Assembly (NCBI GenBank): GCA_045560765.1
Contig: JBJKZD010000012.1
Span: 62,001-126,000 of the forward strand
Origin: UBA9926 sp913064795
GTDB lineage: Bacteria > Pseudomonadota > Gammaproteobacteria > Pseudomonadales > Azotimanducaceae
DNA: 64,000 nucleotides
Direction: 5' to 3'
The position numbers were made by a program, and so were the translations under genes. Shown here piece by piece: positions 25,108 through 34,280 of this stretch (its first letter is position 1; every line of letters starts with the position of its first letter). The notes below the pieces were generated by a model that was not told the DNA's origin, ran no database searches, and worked only from the letters and a program-made list of their open reading frames with translations.

Positions 25108-26636
25108 TCTGTGTGGCCCTCCCAAAACGGCGCTCTTAATTTTCTTTTGTTGATCTTACCCATGGTGTTGCGGCCTAAGTCATCGACAAAGTCGACGGTC
25201 CTAGGACATTTGTAGTGGGAGAGCTTCGACCGACAAAACGCAATGATGGCTGCGGCTTCAGCATCCTCTCTGTTGTCTTTAAGGATGACCATGGCCTTGA
25301 GCTCTTCACCCATTTCCGGATGAGGAATGCCAATACAGGCGACATCGAGAATATCAGGATGGTCGATCAGCACTTGTTCGGCTTCTGCAGGGTAAATGTT
25401 CACGCCACCCGAGACGATCATGTCGCTGAAGCGATCGGTGATGTAGACGTAACCGTCCTCATCCATATAGGCGATTTCACCCAAAGTAAAAACCCCAGGA
25501 GCAATATGCGCCGCTGCTGATTTTTCTGGATCATTGTGATAGACCACACCGCGTCCTGTGGCGTCTTCGAAATACAGCTGTCCCTCAGTGTTGGCTGGAA
25601 CGGGTTGTCCGGCCTCATCTAAGATTTTGGCGGTAAAAGGAGGAACGCTGCGTCCTACTGAGCCTGGGTGTTCTAGCCATTCCTCTGAGGTGATCATGCA
25701 GGTGGTACCCACCTCGCTTGCACCATAGGCATCGGTAAAAATCGGTCCCCACCACTCAATCATGCCGCGTTTAATGTCAACCGGACACTTTGAGCCGGTA
25801 TGACTGACTCGAATCATACTGGAAACATCGTATTGCGCTTTAACATCCGGATCGAGCGCCAGCAGTCTCACAAAGTGTGTGGGTACCATGATGGTCGAGG
25901 TAGTCTTGAACTCGGCGATGGCTTTTAGCGTGTTTTCAGCATCAAACTTTGTCAGAATCACCGAAGGTGCGCCTGCGGCGAGTAATCGGGCCCCGCTCAG
26001 AGGACCGGTGTGATACATCGGCCCCACCACAAGGTGGGGTCCAAGGGTTGCCAGGGGGTTGAGTTTTAAGTTCTCCAAGTGCGCCTCAACGGTGTCGCCG
26101 CCGGCAAACATCGTCGGTGGTAAATGTGTACCTTTCGGTCGACCTGTGGTTCCTGAGGTATAGAGCAGGTTGGGCCGAGGTTTGATGCTGGTGTCGGGCT
26201 CTGTACCCGAGCTTTCCTCCAGCCATGAGTCCCAGTTCACCAAAGTCGCTTCCTCACAGCGCCATCCAACCACGGCACTGATGCCCGCTTGTTGGGCTGC
26301 GGCAAGACCCCGCTCAGCTGTTTCTGGGCCTACAAAAAGCATGCGGCTATCAGAATCACTCAAGATATAAGCGACTTCCTCGGCTGTCAGGTGAAAGTTC
26401 ACGGGAACAACGGATGCCCCCCCGATCAGTCCACCCAAATTGGCGATCGCTGTTTCCACGCCGTTTTCTGCAAAAACGGCAATTCGTCGTTCTGGTCCGA
26501 GCTCAGCCGAGCGAATTGCGTTGGCCGCTCGGTTGAGTTGGTCGTCAACTTCGAGCCAGGTTAAAGCCTGGCGTGGATCTCTGAGGGCAATTTCTGATGG
26601 CCGCTCCGCGGCGATGGTTTTAGCAAATGTTGTCAT
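25104..26636 (-). CDS. AMP-forming acyl-CoA synthetase
   Basis: The 510-residue ligase activates a carboxylic acid to its CoA thioester via an acyl-adenylate. Motifs: P-loop LLYTSGTTGRPKGTHLP, TDAYGASEVGTTCMIT, the hinge region YITDRFSDMIVSGGVNIYPAEAEQVL, and the C-terminal catalytic Lys in GRNTMGKINKRKLR. Length and order are normal for the ANL superfamily. It begins three bases after the stop of the molybdenum enzyme gene and overlaps the phosphatase gene. This places acid activation in the same operon as P450 and kinase. Chain length of the substrate cannot be told. Confidence 0.92.
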   Translation of the reverse strand: MTTFAKTIAAERPSEIALRDPRQALTWLEVDDQLNRAANAIRSAELGPERRIAVFAENGVETAIANLGGLIGGASVVPVNFHLTAEEVAYILSDSDSRMLFVGPETAERGLAAAQQAGISAVVGWRCEEATLVNWDSWLEESSGTEPDTSIKPRPNLLYTSGTTGRPKGTHLPPTMFAGGDTVEAHLENLKLNPLATLGPHLVVGPMYHTGPLSGARLLAAGAPSVILTKFDAENTLKAIAEFKTTSTIMVPTHFVRLLALDPDVKAQYDVSSMIRVSHTGSKCPVDIKRGMIEWWGPIFTDAYGASEVGTTCMITSEEWLEHPGSVGRSVPPFTAKILDEAGQPVPANTEGQLYFEDATGRGVVYHNDPEKSAAAHIAPGVFTLGEIAYMDEDGYVYITDRFSDMIVSGGVNIYPAEAEQVLIDHPDILDVACIGIPHPEMGEELKAMVILKDNREDAEAAAIIAFCRSKLSHYKCPRTVDFVDDLGRNTMGKINKRKLRAPFWEGHTD

Positions 26637-26638
26637 GA

Positions 26639-28792
26639 TTAAGCCACCGCCTCCGCTACGGCTCGAAGGTTAACGGGTATGGCACTCATTCTTGGCATGC
26701 CAGTGATTGGGTTATAGGTTCGGTCATCGTCCACCAGACGATTGGTGCTCGAGCCCTGAGTTCTGACTTCACCCCCATTGTCGGGAAGATCTCCCCAAGC
26801 ATGTGCCATCGAGATGACGCCGGGTTTGATATCTTCGGCGGCCTCGACAATGCCTAGAAGTGTTCCCGCAGCTGACTCAATTTCTACGAGATCCCCCGAG
26901 CTCAGCTTTAGTGCGGCAAGATCATCGGGATGAATGTAGGCTGGATTGGTGGTTCCCTTTTTTCGTAAGCCCTCGAGCTGCTGTCCCGAGGAGTTAAAGA
27001 CATGTTTCAGTCTGCGGCTGATTAACAGATGCGAGTAAACGGTACCGTCATCTTCATTGGTGGGCTGTTGCCAATAGGTTTCACCAATGACCGCTTGAAG
27101 CTGCTCAGAGATGTCTGCGGGCAGTAACTGAAAGCGGTGCTCTTTTTTGATCTCAGGTTCCGACACCGTGACCTGTACATCACTGAAAATGTGACCGTGA
27201 CCTTTCGTTGCGATTTCACTGAGGGGGACGCTCGCATTAGGCGTCAGCAACTCGAGCACATCAAATTTGGTGGGTCTCACCTGAGTGTCAAGAAGGCCTC
27301 CAGGAAGCTCGAGTGCCAAGCCCGAACGATGAGAAAGCTCCCAATAAATTTCCCATTCCTCACGGCTCTGGGGATTTCTGGGTAATACCGCTTTGGTGTA
27401 ATGGCAGTAGGGTTGGTCGTACCAGGTGTCTGTGAGCATGGTGACGTCGTCTCGCTCAAGGCTCAAGGTCGGCGCGACGATATAATCAGCGAGTTTGGCG
27501 GTTGCAGATTGATACAAGTCAACGCAAACCAGTAAATCGAGGGCCTTCATCGCGCGAACTGTCTTATCTTGATCAGGGAACGCGACGACTGGATTGCCGC
27601 CAAGACAGATCAGGGCCTTAATTTGGCCTTCGCCCTCGAGTAAGATTTCATCATTCAAGGCAGCGGTTGGCATCTCTCCAATAATTTCCCCTAGACCTCT
27701 GACCCGAGACCAGGGACCCTTGCCGTAGGCCGGGTCGGCTGCGATAACCTCCGCCTCACGCGCTCTCGGGGTTTGGAGGACGCCCGGGTTAGGCACCCGC
27801 TCTCCAACTTTGTTTACACGACCACAGATCGTATTCAAACAGCAGATCAAATGTTCAGTCAAAATTCCTCGGGGCGACATATTCGGACCTGTGCCTGTGA
27901 CGGCAACGCCGCGCTTGGCCTCCCCAAACATTTGGGCGGCTTTGATTAGGTCATCTTCAGAAATAGCACATCGAGTTGCGGCATAGCTGGGCGTAAAGGG
28001 CTCAACCAAAGCCCGTAGGCCTTCAAGATCTTCGACATGCTCAGCGCAAAATTGTGCGTCATAGAGGTTTTCCGTCAGCACATAACGGATGAATGCCGAC
28101 AGTAAGGTAGGGTCTTCGGCGGGATTAACTTGCAAATGCAGGCTTGCTCGATTGGCGACCTCGGTGCGTCTAGGGTCGGCGACAATGACTTTCATTCCTC
28201 GTTTCATTTCATCCCGGATTCGTGCGTAAGGACTGAACGGTGGCGGTCCGCCAAAGGGCGTGTATTGTGAAACGACGGGGTTGTTTCCGATCATCATGCA
28301 AACATCCGCACCGGTAAATGCATGTGTGCCTCCCGCCCAGGTTCCAAATTGCGATTGCGCGATCTTTCGGTGGGGTTGATCAATCGTGACAGACGTATAG
28401 TAGGAGGGTGATCCAACGCGCTTGTGCCAGGCTTTAGCAACATGCAGCGCTGCTGAATTTTGATAGCCATAGGAGCCGACATAAGTGGCAACACTGCGTG
28501 GGCCATGTTCGGCAATGATGCGTTGTATCTGATCTGAAATTTCGTCCATGGCTTGATCAACATCAATGGGGGCAAAGTCTCCCCCGGGTCCCCGTTTCAG
28601 AGTTTCGCGTAAACGCTTTGGCGTTGCGAATTGCTCAGGCAGTTGTCGGCCTTTGATGCAGGTGTAACCGCCGTAAATGGGGTCGCTGGTATCTCCTCGG
28701 ACTGCAACCGGCTGATCATTTTCGACGTCGACCTCAATGGCGCAATAGGCATGACAAAAGCGGCAAAATGTTTTGTGTGTCGATTGGGTCAT
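26639..28792 (-). CDS. Molybdopterin (bis-MGD) oxidoreductase with N-terminal 4Fe-4S cluster
   Basis: A 717-residue member of the DMSO-reductase superfamily. The cluster motif is C-x2-C-x3-C in FCRFCHAYC with a fourth Cys in YTCIKGRQLPEQ; the FDHPROGENASE-like domains follow with SYGYQNSAALHVAKAWHKRVGS, ADVCMMIGNNPVVS, KVIVADPRRTEVANRASLHLQ and ALICLGGNPVVAFPDQ. The C-terminal MopB domain has TTNPAYIHPDDLAALKLSSGDLVEIES. No twin-arginine signal, so it is cytoplasmic, and no partner subunits are encoded beside it. It heads the operon. The reaction is unknown; hydroxylation or dehydrogenation of an acid before CoA activation is one possibility. Confidence 0.9.
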   Translation of the reverse strand: MTQSTHKTFCRFCHAYCAIEVDVENDQPVAVRGDTSDPIYGGYTCIKGRQLPEQFATPKRLRETLKRGPGGDFAPIDVDQAMDEISDQIQRIIAEHGPRSVATYVGSYGYQNSAALHVAKAWHKRVGSPSYYTSVTIDQPHRKIAQSQFGTWAGGTHAFTGADVCMMIGNNPVVSQYTPFGGPPPFSPYARIRDEMKRGMKVIVADPRRTEVANRASLHLQVNPAEDPTLLSAFIRYVLTENLYDAQFCAEHVEDLEGLRALVEPFTPSYAATRCAISEDDLIKAAQMFGEAKRGVAVTGTGPNMSPRGILTEHLICCLNTICGRVNKVGERVPNPGVLQTPRAREAEVIAADPAYGKGPWSRVRGLGEIIGEMPTAALNDEILLEGEGQIKALICLGGNPVVAFPDQDKTVRAMKALDLLVCVDLYQSATAKLADYIVAPTLSLERDDVTMLTDTWYDQPYCHYTKAVLPRNPQSREEWEIYWELSHRSGLALELPGGLLDTQVRPTKFDVLELLTPNASVPLSEIATKGHGHIFSDVQVTVSEPEIKKEHRFQLLPADISEQLQAVIGETYWQQPTNEDDGTVYSHLLISRRLKHVFNSSGQQLEGLRKKGTTNPAYIHPDDLAALKLSSGDLVEIESAAGTLLGIVEAAEDIKPGVISMAHAWGDLPDNGGEVRTQGSSTNRLVDDDRTYNPITGMPRMSAIPVNLRAVAEAVA

Positions 28793-29020
28793 GACAGGGC
28801 TCCAGGCGTCTCAATAATGCTACGATGTCTTGATCATGCCTGAATAACGGCGCCAGCGCACCGCAGAATAGGCTGTTCAGCGCTAAGAGTATCGAAAAAC
28901 ATAAAAAACAGTCAATGATGACTTTTTTGTCGCTTACCGAAATGCGACGTATACGCTTTGTTCTTAAACCATTGATGGGGTAAATCACTTTGACCCCCAC
29001 AACCTGGGGAGTGAAGACAA

Positions 29021-29048
29021 AAAAAAGCAGGCCAGGGCCTGCTTTTTT
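29021..29048. terminator. Bidirectional rho-independent terminator
   Basis: AGCAGGCC (29026-29033) and GGCCTGCT (29036-29043) form a strong stem flanked by an A-run on the left and a T-run on the right. On the minus strand it ends the TonB receptor transcript, whose stop codon is 22 bases away. It faces the start region of the molybdenum enzyme operon, which it insulates. Confidence 0.9.
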
Positions 29049-29069
29049 AAGTGTTAACTGGTTTGGAAA

Positions 29070-31436
29070 CTACATTTCCCAGACCAGTTCGACAGCGTAG
29101 GTACGCGGGGCACCCCAACCCTGGAAACCCGTTGTCGGGCCCCCGAGGAATAGGGCATGTTCCTTGAATTCCTCATCGGTCAGATTCTTGCCAAATGCTG
29201 TGATCGCAACTTGGTTGCCATTGGACATCTCCCAACTGTAGGCCACTCGGGCATCCAGTTGTGAGTAGCCGCCCTCATAGAGACGCTGATCGGCGCCGCC
29301 ACCGGTGTTTACCAGCAGGAAATCGCCAACGGTCTTGTAGCCAATGTTCGCGCCCAAGAAACCTGCCCCCATTTCCTGATCGTACGCCAGGCTCACCGAC
29401 AGGCTATCCTCTGGCTGTCTTGAATCAGAGCCGCCCCCAAGATTACGCAAAGTCCCAGCCGGATCCAAAACGCCAACCGTCGCGGTGACACAACCATCAA
29501 CGACGTCACAGGGGAGGGTAAATGCGCTGTTGGTGACATCGATGGTTCCGTAATTGAAGACAAGACGCAGATTGTCTGTGAAGAACCACTGTCCCTCAAG
29601 CTCCCAGCCCTTCGATTCGCTCTCTCCGCCATTGTTGATCAGCGTCGTGGTACCTGGGATTGACCCGGGTGGTAAGGTGATGATCGAGGAGAACTGAGCG
29701 GACTCACGGTTGAGAACATAGTAGGCAAGGTTCAATCGCAGCTTGGAGTCGAGCAGATCGTTTTTTATGCCGATTTCAAGCTGGTCGGCCGATTCTGGAT
29801 CGTAGCCAGCAGTGGCTGCGCCGGATGCATTACGGATGCTAAAGCCGCCACTTCGGAAGCCTTCAGAGTAATTGAGATACGCCAGAGACATATCGCTGAT
29901 GCGATAACTTGCTGAGGCTGTCACGATGGTATCAGACCATGATTTTCCAGGCGTCACATAAGCGGAACCCGGTGTCATAGGGTAGGCCCGAAAATCGTGC
30001 TCGTTATACCCCGTGACGGATCGGTCGTCGTAGGTCCCGGTGCTGTAATCGAAGTAGCTGTTGAAGGCTTGTTTAGACTCATCGATCGCCCGGGCTCCGA
30101 GGGTTATTTCCAGATCATCGGTGGGCGCAAAAGTGATCGAAGCAAACCAGGCGCTCGAGTCCACAGTCTCTCCAGCAAGCTGAGTGCTGCGCGCGTTCGG
30201 AAATTGACAAAAACTTTCAAGACCCGGTGTCGCGTTGCTTCTAAAGCCCGCTGCTGCACAAGGAACATCGGCACCGAATATAGCAAAGTTAGGGAGCTGT
30301 AGAATGTTGTTGGTGTCTTGCCTGAATTCGAGATCAGAACCAAAGTCGTAGTAGCCGACCATCGCAGAAAGCTGATCATTGATCTCAACATCCAGTCGTA
30401 ACTCATGTGTCCTGATCTCGTACATTTGATCTCTAAGCGTATGCAGCTGCGCAAATGGAATCGCTGCGCCATTGATATCACCACCATCGAAATCTTGGTT
30501 AACGATGTCATGGCCGTCAGATTTTCCGCCTGCATAGTGGAGGCTCATGGAATCGGATATATCCCAATCCAATCGAAGACTCATTTGGTTGACGTCGTAT
30601 CGAGTAGGCTCGACCTTGTCGGCCCGGTTAACGAATCGGTTATCGCCATCAAACCGCGGATCTTGCGGCAAGGTCTGGGACCGATCCCCGATATGATCAT
30701 AGGTCAAGACCACCTCGAGCGTATCGCTGGGTGCCCATGCGATCGCTGCAGTTTGGGAAGAGAAGTCAACGTCGCCCGCCGTTCGATTGAGATTGACGTT
30801 GTCATAAAAGCCATCTCGCTCTCGATCAATGGCGCCAAATTTAAGCGCGAGGGTGTCGTCAATCAAAGGGATATTGACGCGAGCTTTCATGATTTGAGAG
30901 TTATAGTTGCCGCTTTCAATGCTGAACTTTGCTCCGAATTCATTGAACTGGGGCTTGACTCTGTTAACCACGATATTGCCGCCAATGGTGTTCTTTCCAA
31001 ACAGCACCCCTTGTGGTCCTCGGTTAACTTCAATCGACTCAACGTCGAAGACGTCGATCAATTGGCCGGTGCTCGAACCCATCTGAATGCCATCAACGAT
31101 GACCCCCACCTGAGGGCTTTGGGTTTTTTCGATGTCGGCATAACCCACACCTCGAATATAGAGCGCACTAGCGCCGGGTCCTGCGGTATTCATGCCGATA
31201 TAGACATTAGGAACTAGGCCATCAAAATCGCGCAAAGTGGTGGGCTTGATTTGATCGATTGCCTCCTGGCCAAAAGCGGTAACCGAAAGCGGGACATCTT
31301 GAACAGATTCGTCTTTGCGGCGGGAAGTAACAACGACCTCTTCCATGGCCCGATTCGACTCTTCTGCCAGCACGATGGGTGCTGTGATGGGTGCACTGAT
31401 GACAGCGATAACCGCTGCGATTCGACTGACGTTCAT
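29070..31436 (-). CDS. TonB-dependent receptor
   Basis: A complete receptor of 788 residues. It has a signal peptide (AAVIAVISAPITAPIVLA), a TonB box-like MEEVVVTSRRKDESVQDVPLSVTAF, a plug domain with LRDFDGLVPNVYIGM, YIRGVGYAD, DGIQMGSSTGQLIDVFDVESIEVNRGPQGVLFGKNTIGGNIVVN, and a 22-strand barrel ending in TYAVELVWEM. The C-terminal residue is Met, with Trp two positions earlier, slightly off the usual Phe. The sequence type is that of receptors common in sphingomonads and marine gammaproteobacteria linked to organic substrates. It precedes a catabolic cluster on the same strand, which it may feed. Confidence 0.92.
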   Translation of the reverse strand: MNVSRIAAVIAVISAPITAPIVLAEESNRAMEEVVVTSRRKDESVQDVPLSVTAFGQEAIDQIKPTTLRDFDGLVPNVYIGMNTAGPGASALYIRGVGYADIEKTQSPQVGVIVDGIQMGSSTGQLIDVFDVESIEVNRGPQGVLFGKNTIGGNIVVNRVKPQFNEFGAKFSIESGNYNSQIMKARVNIPLIDDTLALKFGAIDRERDGFYDNVNLNRTAGDVDFSSQTAAIAWAPSDTLEVVLTYDHIGDRSQTLPQDPRFDGDNRFVNRADKVEPTRYDVNQMSLRLDWDISDSMSLHYAGGKSDGHDIVNQDFDGGDINGAAIPFAQLHTLRDQMYEIRTHELRLDVEINDQLSAMVGYYDFGSDLEFRQDTNNILQLPNFAIFGADVPCAAAGFRSNATPGLESFCQFPNARSTQLAGETVDSSAWFASITFAPTDDLEITLGARAIDESKQAFNSYFDYSTGTYDDRSVTGYNEHDFRAYPMTPGSAYVTPGKSWSDTIVTASASYRISDMSLAYLNYSEGFRSGGFSIRNASGAATAGYDPESADQLEIGIKNDLLDSKLRLNLAYYVLNRESAQFSSIITLPPGSIPGTTTLINNGGESESKGWELEGQWFFTDNLRLVFNYGTIDVTNSAFTLPCDVVDGCVTATVGVLDPAGTLRNLGGGSDSRQPEDSLSVSLAYDQEMGAGFLGANIGYKTVGDFLLVNTGGGADQRLYEGGYSQLDARVAYSWEMSNGNQVAITAFGKNLTDEEFKEHALFLGGPTTGFQGWGAPRTYAVELVWEM

Positions 31437-31586
31437 TGGTTTCCCCCCAAATTAATTGTCTAGGGATTGTCAATGATGCCTTTAGCTTAGGTCAAGCATA
31501 TTATGGCCCCCTGAGGGACGAAAAACTCTAGGTCATAAGCCTAGGAATTGCGATCCGCGAGTTGGGCTAAGCGACGTTAATCGGTT

Positions 31587-31949
31587 TTAGCTCATCTGGG
31601 AGACAAAAGTATTCAGATCAAAATAATCGCGCCAAGCAATGATTTTTCCATCCTTAATTTCGAAGGTGCCCATGACCGGGACGGAGACCTTGTTGCCGGA
31701 CTTCATATCAAAATTATCGATGCGCTCGGTCAGCACGATATTGCCCGACGCTGCGATGTTGAGGGTAATCCAATCAACAGCGTCCGCCTGCATGCCTCGA
31801 ATGAATGATTCTGCTGCGGCTTTGCCTTCGAGCTTTTCCATCGGAATGTTGTGATAGACCACCGCCTCATCAAGCAAACCAATGACCTTGTCCCAATCCA
31901 TTTGATTCCAAGCGTCAATAAACATTTCAACAGTTTCTGTGGGTGTCAT
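31587..31949 (-). CDS. Limonene-1,2-epoxide hydrolase-like protein
   Basis: A small (120 residues) NTF2-like cone protein. TPTETVEMFIDAWNQMDWDKVIGLLDEAVVYHNIP is the classic opening of the limonene-epoxide hydrolase family. The catalytic Asp-Arg-Asp set appears conserved: Arg and Asp in VLTERIDNFDM and Asp in FEIKDGKIIAWRDYFDLNTF. It could open an epoxide or, as with many SnoaL relatives, act as an isomerase. It is separated from the ABM gene by 41 bases and appears to be the last gene of the catabolic cluster. Confidence 0.8.
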   Translation of the reverse strand: MTPTETVEMFIDAWNQMDWDKVIGLLDEAVVYHNIPMEKLEGKAAAESFIRGMQADAVDWITLNIAASGNIVLTERIDNFDMKSGNKVSVPVMGTFEIKDGKIIAWRDYFDLNTFVSQMS

Positions 31950-31990
31950 GGTGTGTCCTTTATGAATCGATTAAAAGTGGGAGTGAACCG

Positions 31991-32389
31991 CTAGCGTCTA
32001 CCTGCCCACCAGCCGGCGATGGTCAGCGGATACAGCGCCGCCGCGCGCTGCAGGCGCTCATCATGATGGGACTCGAGTGGTGCATCTACGGTCTTAGGTA
32101 GCGGATTCGCGTTGGAGACCGGATCAACATATTCTAGATGGATGTGTTCGATCACAGCGCCAAAGTCGTGGCCTTCATGATGGTCTGAGTTTTGATGATC
32201 ATAGAAGGCCCATTTGTCTTTAAAGGACAGCAGACAATAATAAAAGTTGGTTGCCTGACCCTTAAAGTACTCATAGCGCAATACGCCGGATTCTTCGGCC
32301 AGGGTCCTAGCCACCATGTCCTCCATAATCGATTCGAATTGCGCCTCTGAACCTTCTTTAATCGTAATGTGAGCGATAATGGTTGTCAT
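31991..32389 (-). CDS. Antibiotic biosynthesis monooxygenase (ABM) domain protein
   Basis: A ferredoxin-like ABM fold of about 95 residues (IIAHITIKEGSEAQFESIMEDMVARTLAEESGVLRYEYFKG, then FYYCLLSFKDKWAFYDHQNSDHHEGHDF) plus an unusual 40-residue tail. Such proteins are cofactor-free oxygenases of quinols (YgiN type) or just binding proteins. The His-rich stretch DHHEGHDF overlies the substrate pocket in relatives. Its position between an SDR and an epoxide-hydrolase-like gene suits oxidation of a cyclic or aromatic substrate. Confidence 0.8.
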   Translation of the reverse strand: MTTIIAHITIKEGSEAQFESIMEDMVARTLAEESGVLRYEYFKGQATNFYYCLLSFKDKWAFYDHQNSDHHEGHDFGAVIEHIHLEYVDPVSNANPLPKTVDAPLESHHDERLQRAAALYPLTIAGWWAGRR

Positions 32390-32438
32390 GGTCAGCCCTT
32401 TTCTTGGTGTTGGACACTGGAGTGCGGGTTAAGACACA

Positions 32439-33185
32439 TTAAGGCAACTTGCCATTTTGTTGTCCGCCAGAAACATCGATGAGTTGGCCATTGATAAACC
32501 CTGAAGTCTCGCAGTCCGCCAGCCAAAGTGCTGTCTCAGCAATATCATCAGTGGTTCCCATCCTGCCAAGGGGTATATGGGGCAGAAAGCGAGTTTCGGG
32601 ATCGCTGCCGGTGAACATCGCATCCGTCATATCCGTTTGAATCAGCCCTGCCGCAATACTATTAAAGCGAATTTTTTGAGGACCGTATTCAAGTGCTGCA
32701 ACCTTAATTGCGTAATCGATCCCGGCCCGGGCGGCAGCATAGACCGCGAGGCCTGGGCCAGGGAGACGCGCGGTTAACGATGAAATCGTGATCACTGAGC
32801 CGCCATCAGTCATGGCGCCAGCTGCATATCTAAAGAAAAGAAGTGCGCCAATAAAGCTCACGTCGAGTGTTGGCTGAATTTGATCTCGGGTGAGGGTCGA
32901 GATGGGGCCGCCAGCCAAGCCGCCAGCGCTGTTGATGGCGATATCGACCCGCCCGGTATGCGCTTTAGCGCCAGCAAACAGCGCTTCGATGGACGATTCG
33001 TCGTTCATGTCGCAACTGATCCCAATCCCACCGATTTCTTCTGCAAGCGCGTCGAGCAGATGCTGTCGGCGCCCTGATATCACGACGTTTGCACCATTTT
33101 TAGCCAATAATCGCGCTGTTGAAACGCCAAAATTATGCTTGCCTGAGGCGCCGACAATAACTGCAGTTTTACCTTCTAGACTCAT
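32439..33185 (-). CDS. Short-chain dehydrogenase/reductase
   Basis: A classical SDR of 248 residues. Its cofactor turn is GASGKHNFGVS, with an inserted residue relative to the usual GxxxGxG, reminiscent of enoyl-reductase-like SDRs. NSAGG replaces NNAG; the catalytic Ser is in VITISSLTARLPGPGLA and Tyr in VYAAARAGIDYAIK, where the normal Lys of YxxxK is replaced by Arg. That substitution may change or weaken activity. AGGAG precedes the ATG. It lies in a same-strand cluster of SDR, LLM and ThuA-like genes. Confidence 0.85.
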   Translation of the reverse strand: MSLEGKTAVIVGASGKHNFGVSTARLLAKNGANVVISGRRQHLLDALAEEIGGIGISCDMNDESSIEALFAGAKAHTGRVDIAINSAGGLAGGPISTLTRDQIQPTLDVSFIGALLFFRYAAGAMTDGGSVITISSLTARLPGPGLAVYAAARAGIDYAIKVAALEYGPQKIRFNSIAAGLIQTDMTDAMFTGSDPETRFLPHIPLGRMGTTDDIAETALWLADCETSGFINGQLIDVSGGQQNGKLP

Positions 33186-33307
33186 GGGTAACTCCTGTTT
33201 AAGTGCAGCAGCGCGCTATCTTCCCGCTACTTTGTGGATCTGCCTGCATGTGCGCAAGCGGATGGACCAGCAACCTCGATTTTATCTTCGCGTCAGTGCT
33301 AGCCCGA

Positions 33308-34279
33308 TTAACGGCCTGCAAGCTTTGAAACCACCGGGGCAAAATCCTCCATGGTTTGATCATTAACCGTAATGTAAGAAATTCCGTACCGCTCCCGCCT
33401 GAGCTCGAGTTCTTCGCAAATTTCATCAACCGTGCCAAACAGCGCGTGTGGATGCGACCGCATGGCTTCAGCGGTGGTTCCAAAATTTTCAGCAAAGCTC
33501 GCTGCAACGGCGTCAGCGTGGTCGGTAACAAAAGTGAAGTAGGCTCCGATTTCAAGCTCGATCTCTTCAAACCGGCTGCCGGCGCCTTCCTTGATCCAAT
33601 TGAGTTTGCGCTCGGTCTCTTCAGCGGTGGAGGTTGCGATGCCATCAGGGCCGATAATGCCTTTGCGGTTATTAAAGTTAAAACTGACGATATCTGCTTC
33701 TCGGCCAGCAAGCCTCAGGACCTTGGGTGAACCACCGCCGATCATAATGGGTGGGTGCGGCTTTGACGTAGATTTGGGCAAACCCTCGAATTCTCGCCAG
33801 GCTATATTCGCATTGTCAATCTCAAGGGGCGCGTCTCTGGTGTATGCTTTTGCCGCTTGCACGACGTGCTCAAGGCGATCGATTCGTTCTCCAGGTGAGT
33901 CCATCGTGAGACCAATGGCGGCATATTCCTCGGCCAGCCAGCCGGCCCCTAAACCGAGTTCGAGGCGACCCTCTGACAGTAGGTCAATGGTCATCGCCTC
34001 TTTGATCAACACCACAGGTAGGTGGTAATCGATACAAAATACTCGACATCCAATTTTGATGGTGGAAGTTTTTGCTGCCGCATAGGCCATCGCGGGCACC
34101 GCGGCAAGGTTTTGGATGGGATGATTGGTGCGGGTAAGGGCTGGCCCTGGACCGATGATGTGGTCAGCAAGATGAAGCGCGCTGTAGCCAAAGTCTTCAG
34201 CCCTTTGGGCGCGCTCTGCCCATTGCTTACCAGAGTCAGCGTTGAAGCTTTGAACCGCGAAGCGAAAAGGATGCGTCAT
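33308..34279 (-). CDS. LLM-class flavin/F420-dependent oxidoreductase
   Basis: The 323-residue protein is a luciferase-like TIM barrel, F420-type (FGYSALHLADHIIGPGPALTRTNHPIQNLAAVPAMAYAAAKTSTIKIGCRVFCIDYHLPVVLIKEAMTIDLLSEGRLELGLGAGWLAEEYAAIG). The blocks LADH and LELGLGAGW are diagnostic. Members oxidise or reduce organic substrates with FMN or F420; which one cannot be decided here. The start is separated from the upstream ThuA-like stop by a single base, so translation is coupled. Confidence 0.88.
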   Translation of the reverse strand: MTHPFRFAVQSFNADSGKQWAERAQRAEDFGYSALHLADHIIGPGPALTRTNHPIQNLAAVPAMAYAAAKTSTIKIGCRVFCIDYHLPVVLIKEAMTIDLLSEGRLELGLGAGWLAEEYAAIGLTMDSPGERIDRLEHVVQAAKAYTRDAPLEIDNANIAWREFEGLPKSTSKPHPPIMIGGGSPKVLRLAGREADIVSFNFNNRKGIIGPDGIATSTAEETERKLNWIKEGAGSRFEEIELEIGAYFTFVTDHADAVAASFAENFGTTAEAMRSHPHALFGTVDEICEELELRRERYGISYITVNDQTMEDFAPVVSKLAGR

Positions 34280-34280
34280 C

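Noticed and set aside
30405..31217. 270-codon frame on the plus strand
   Set aside because: It lies antisense inside the TonB receptor gene, whose plug and barrel motifs are unmistakable; long shadow frames are common in this codon usage.
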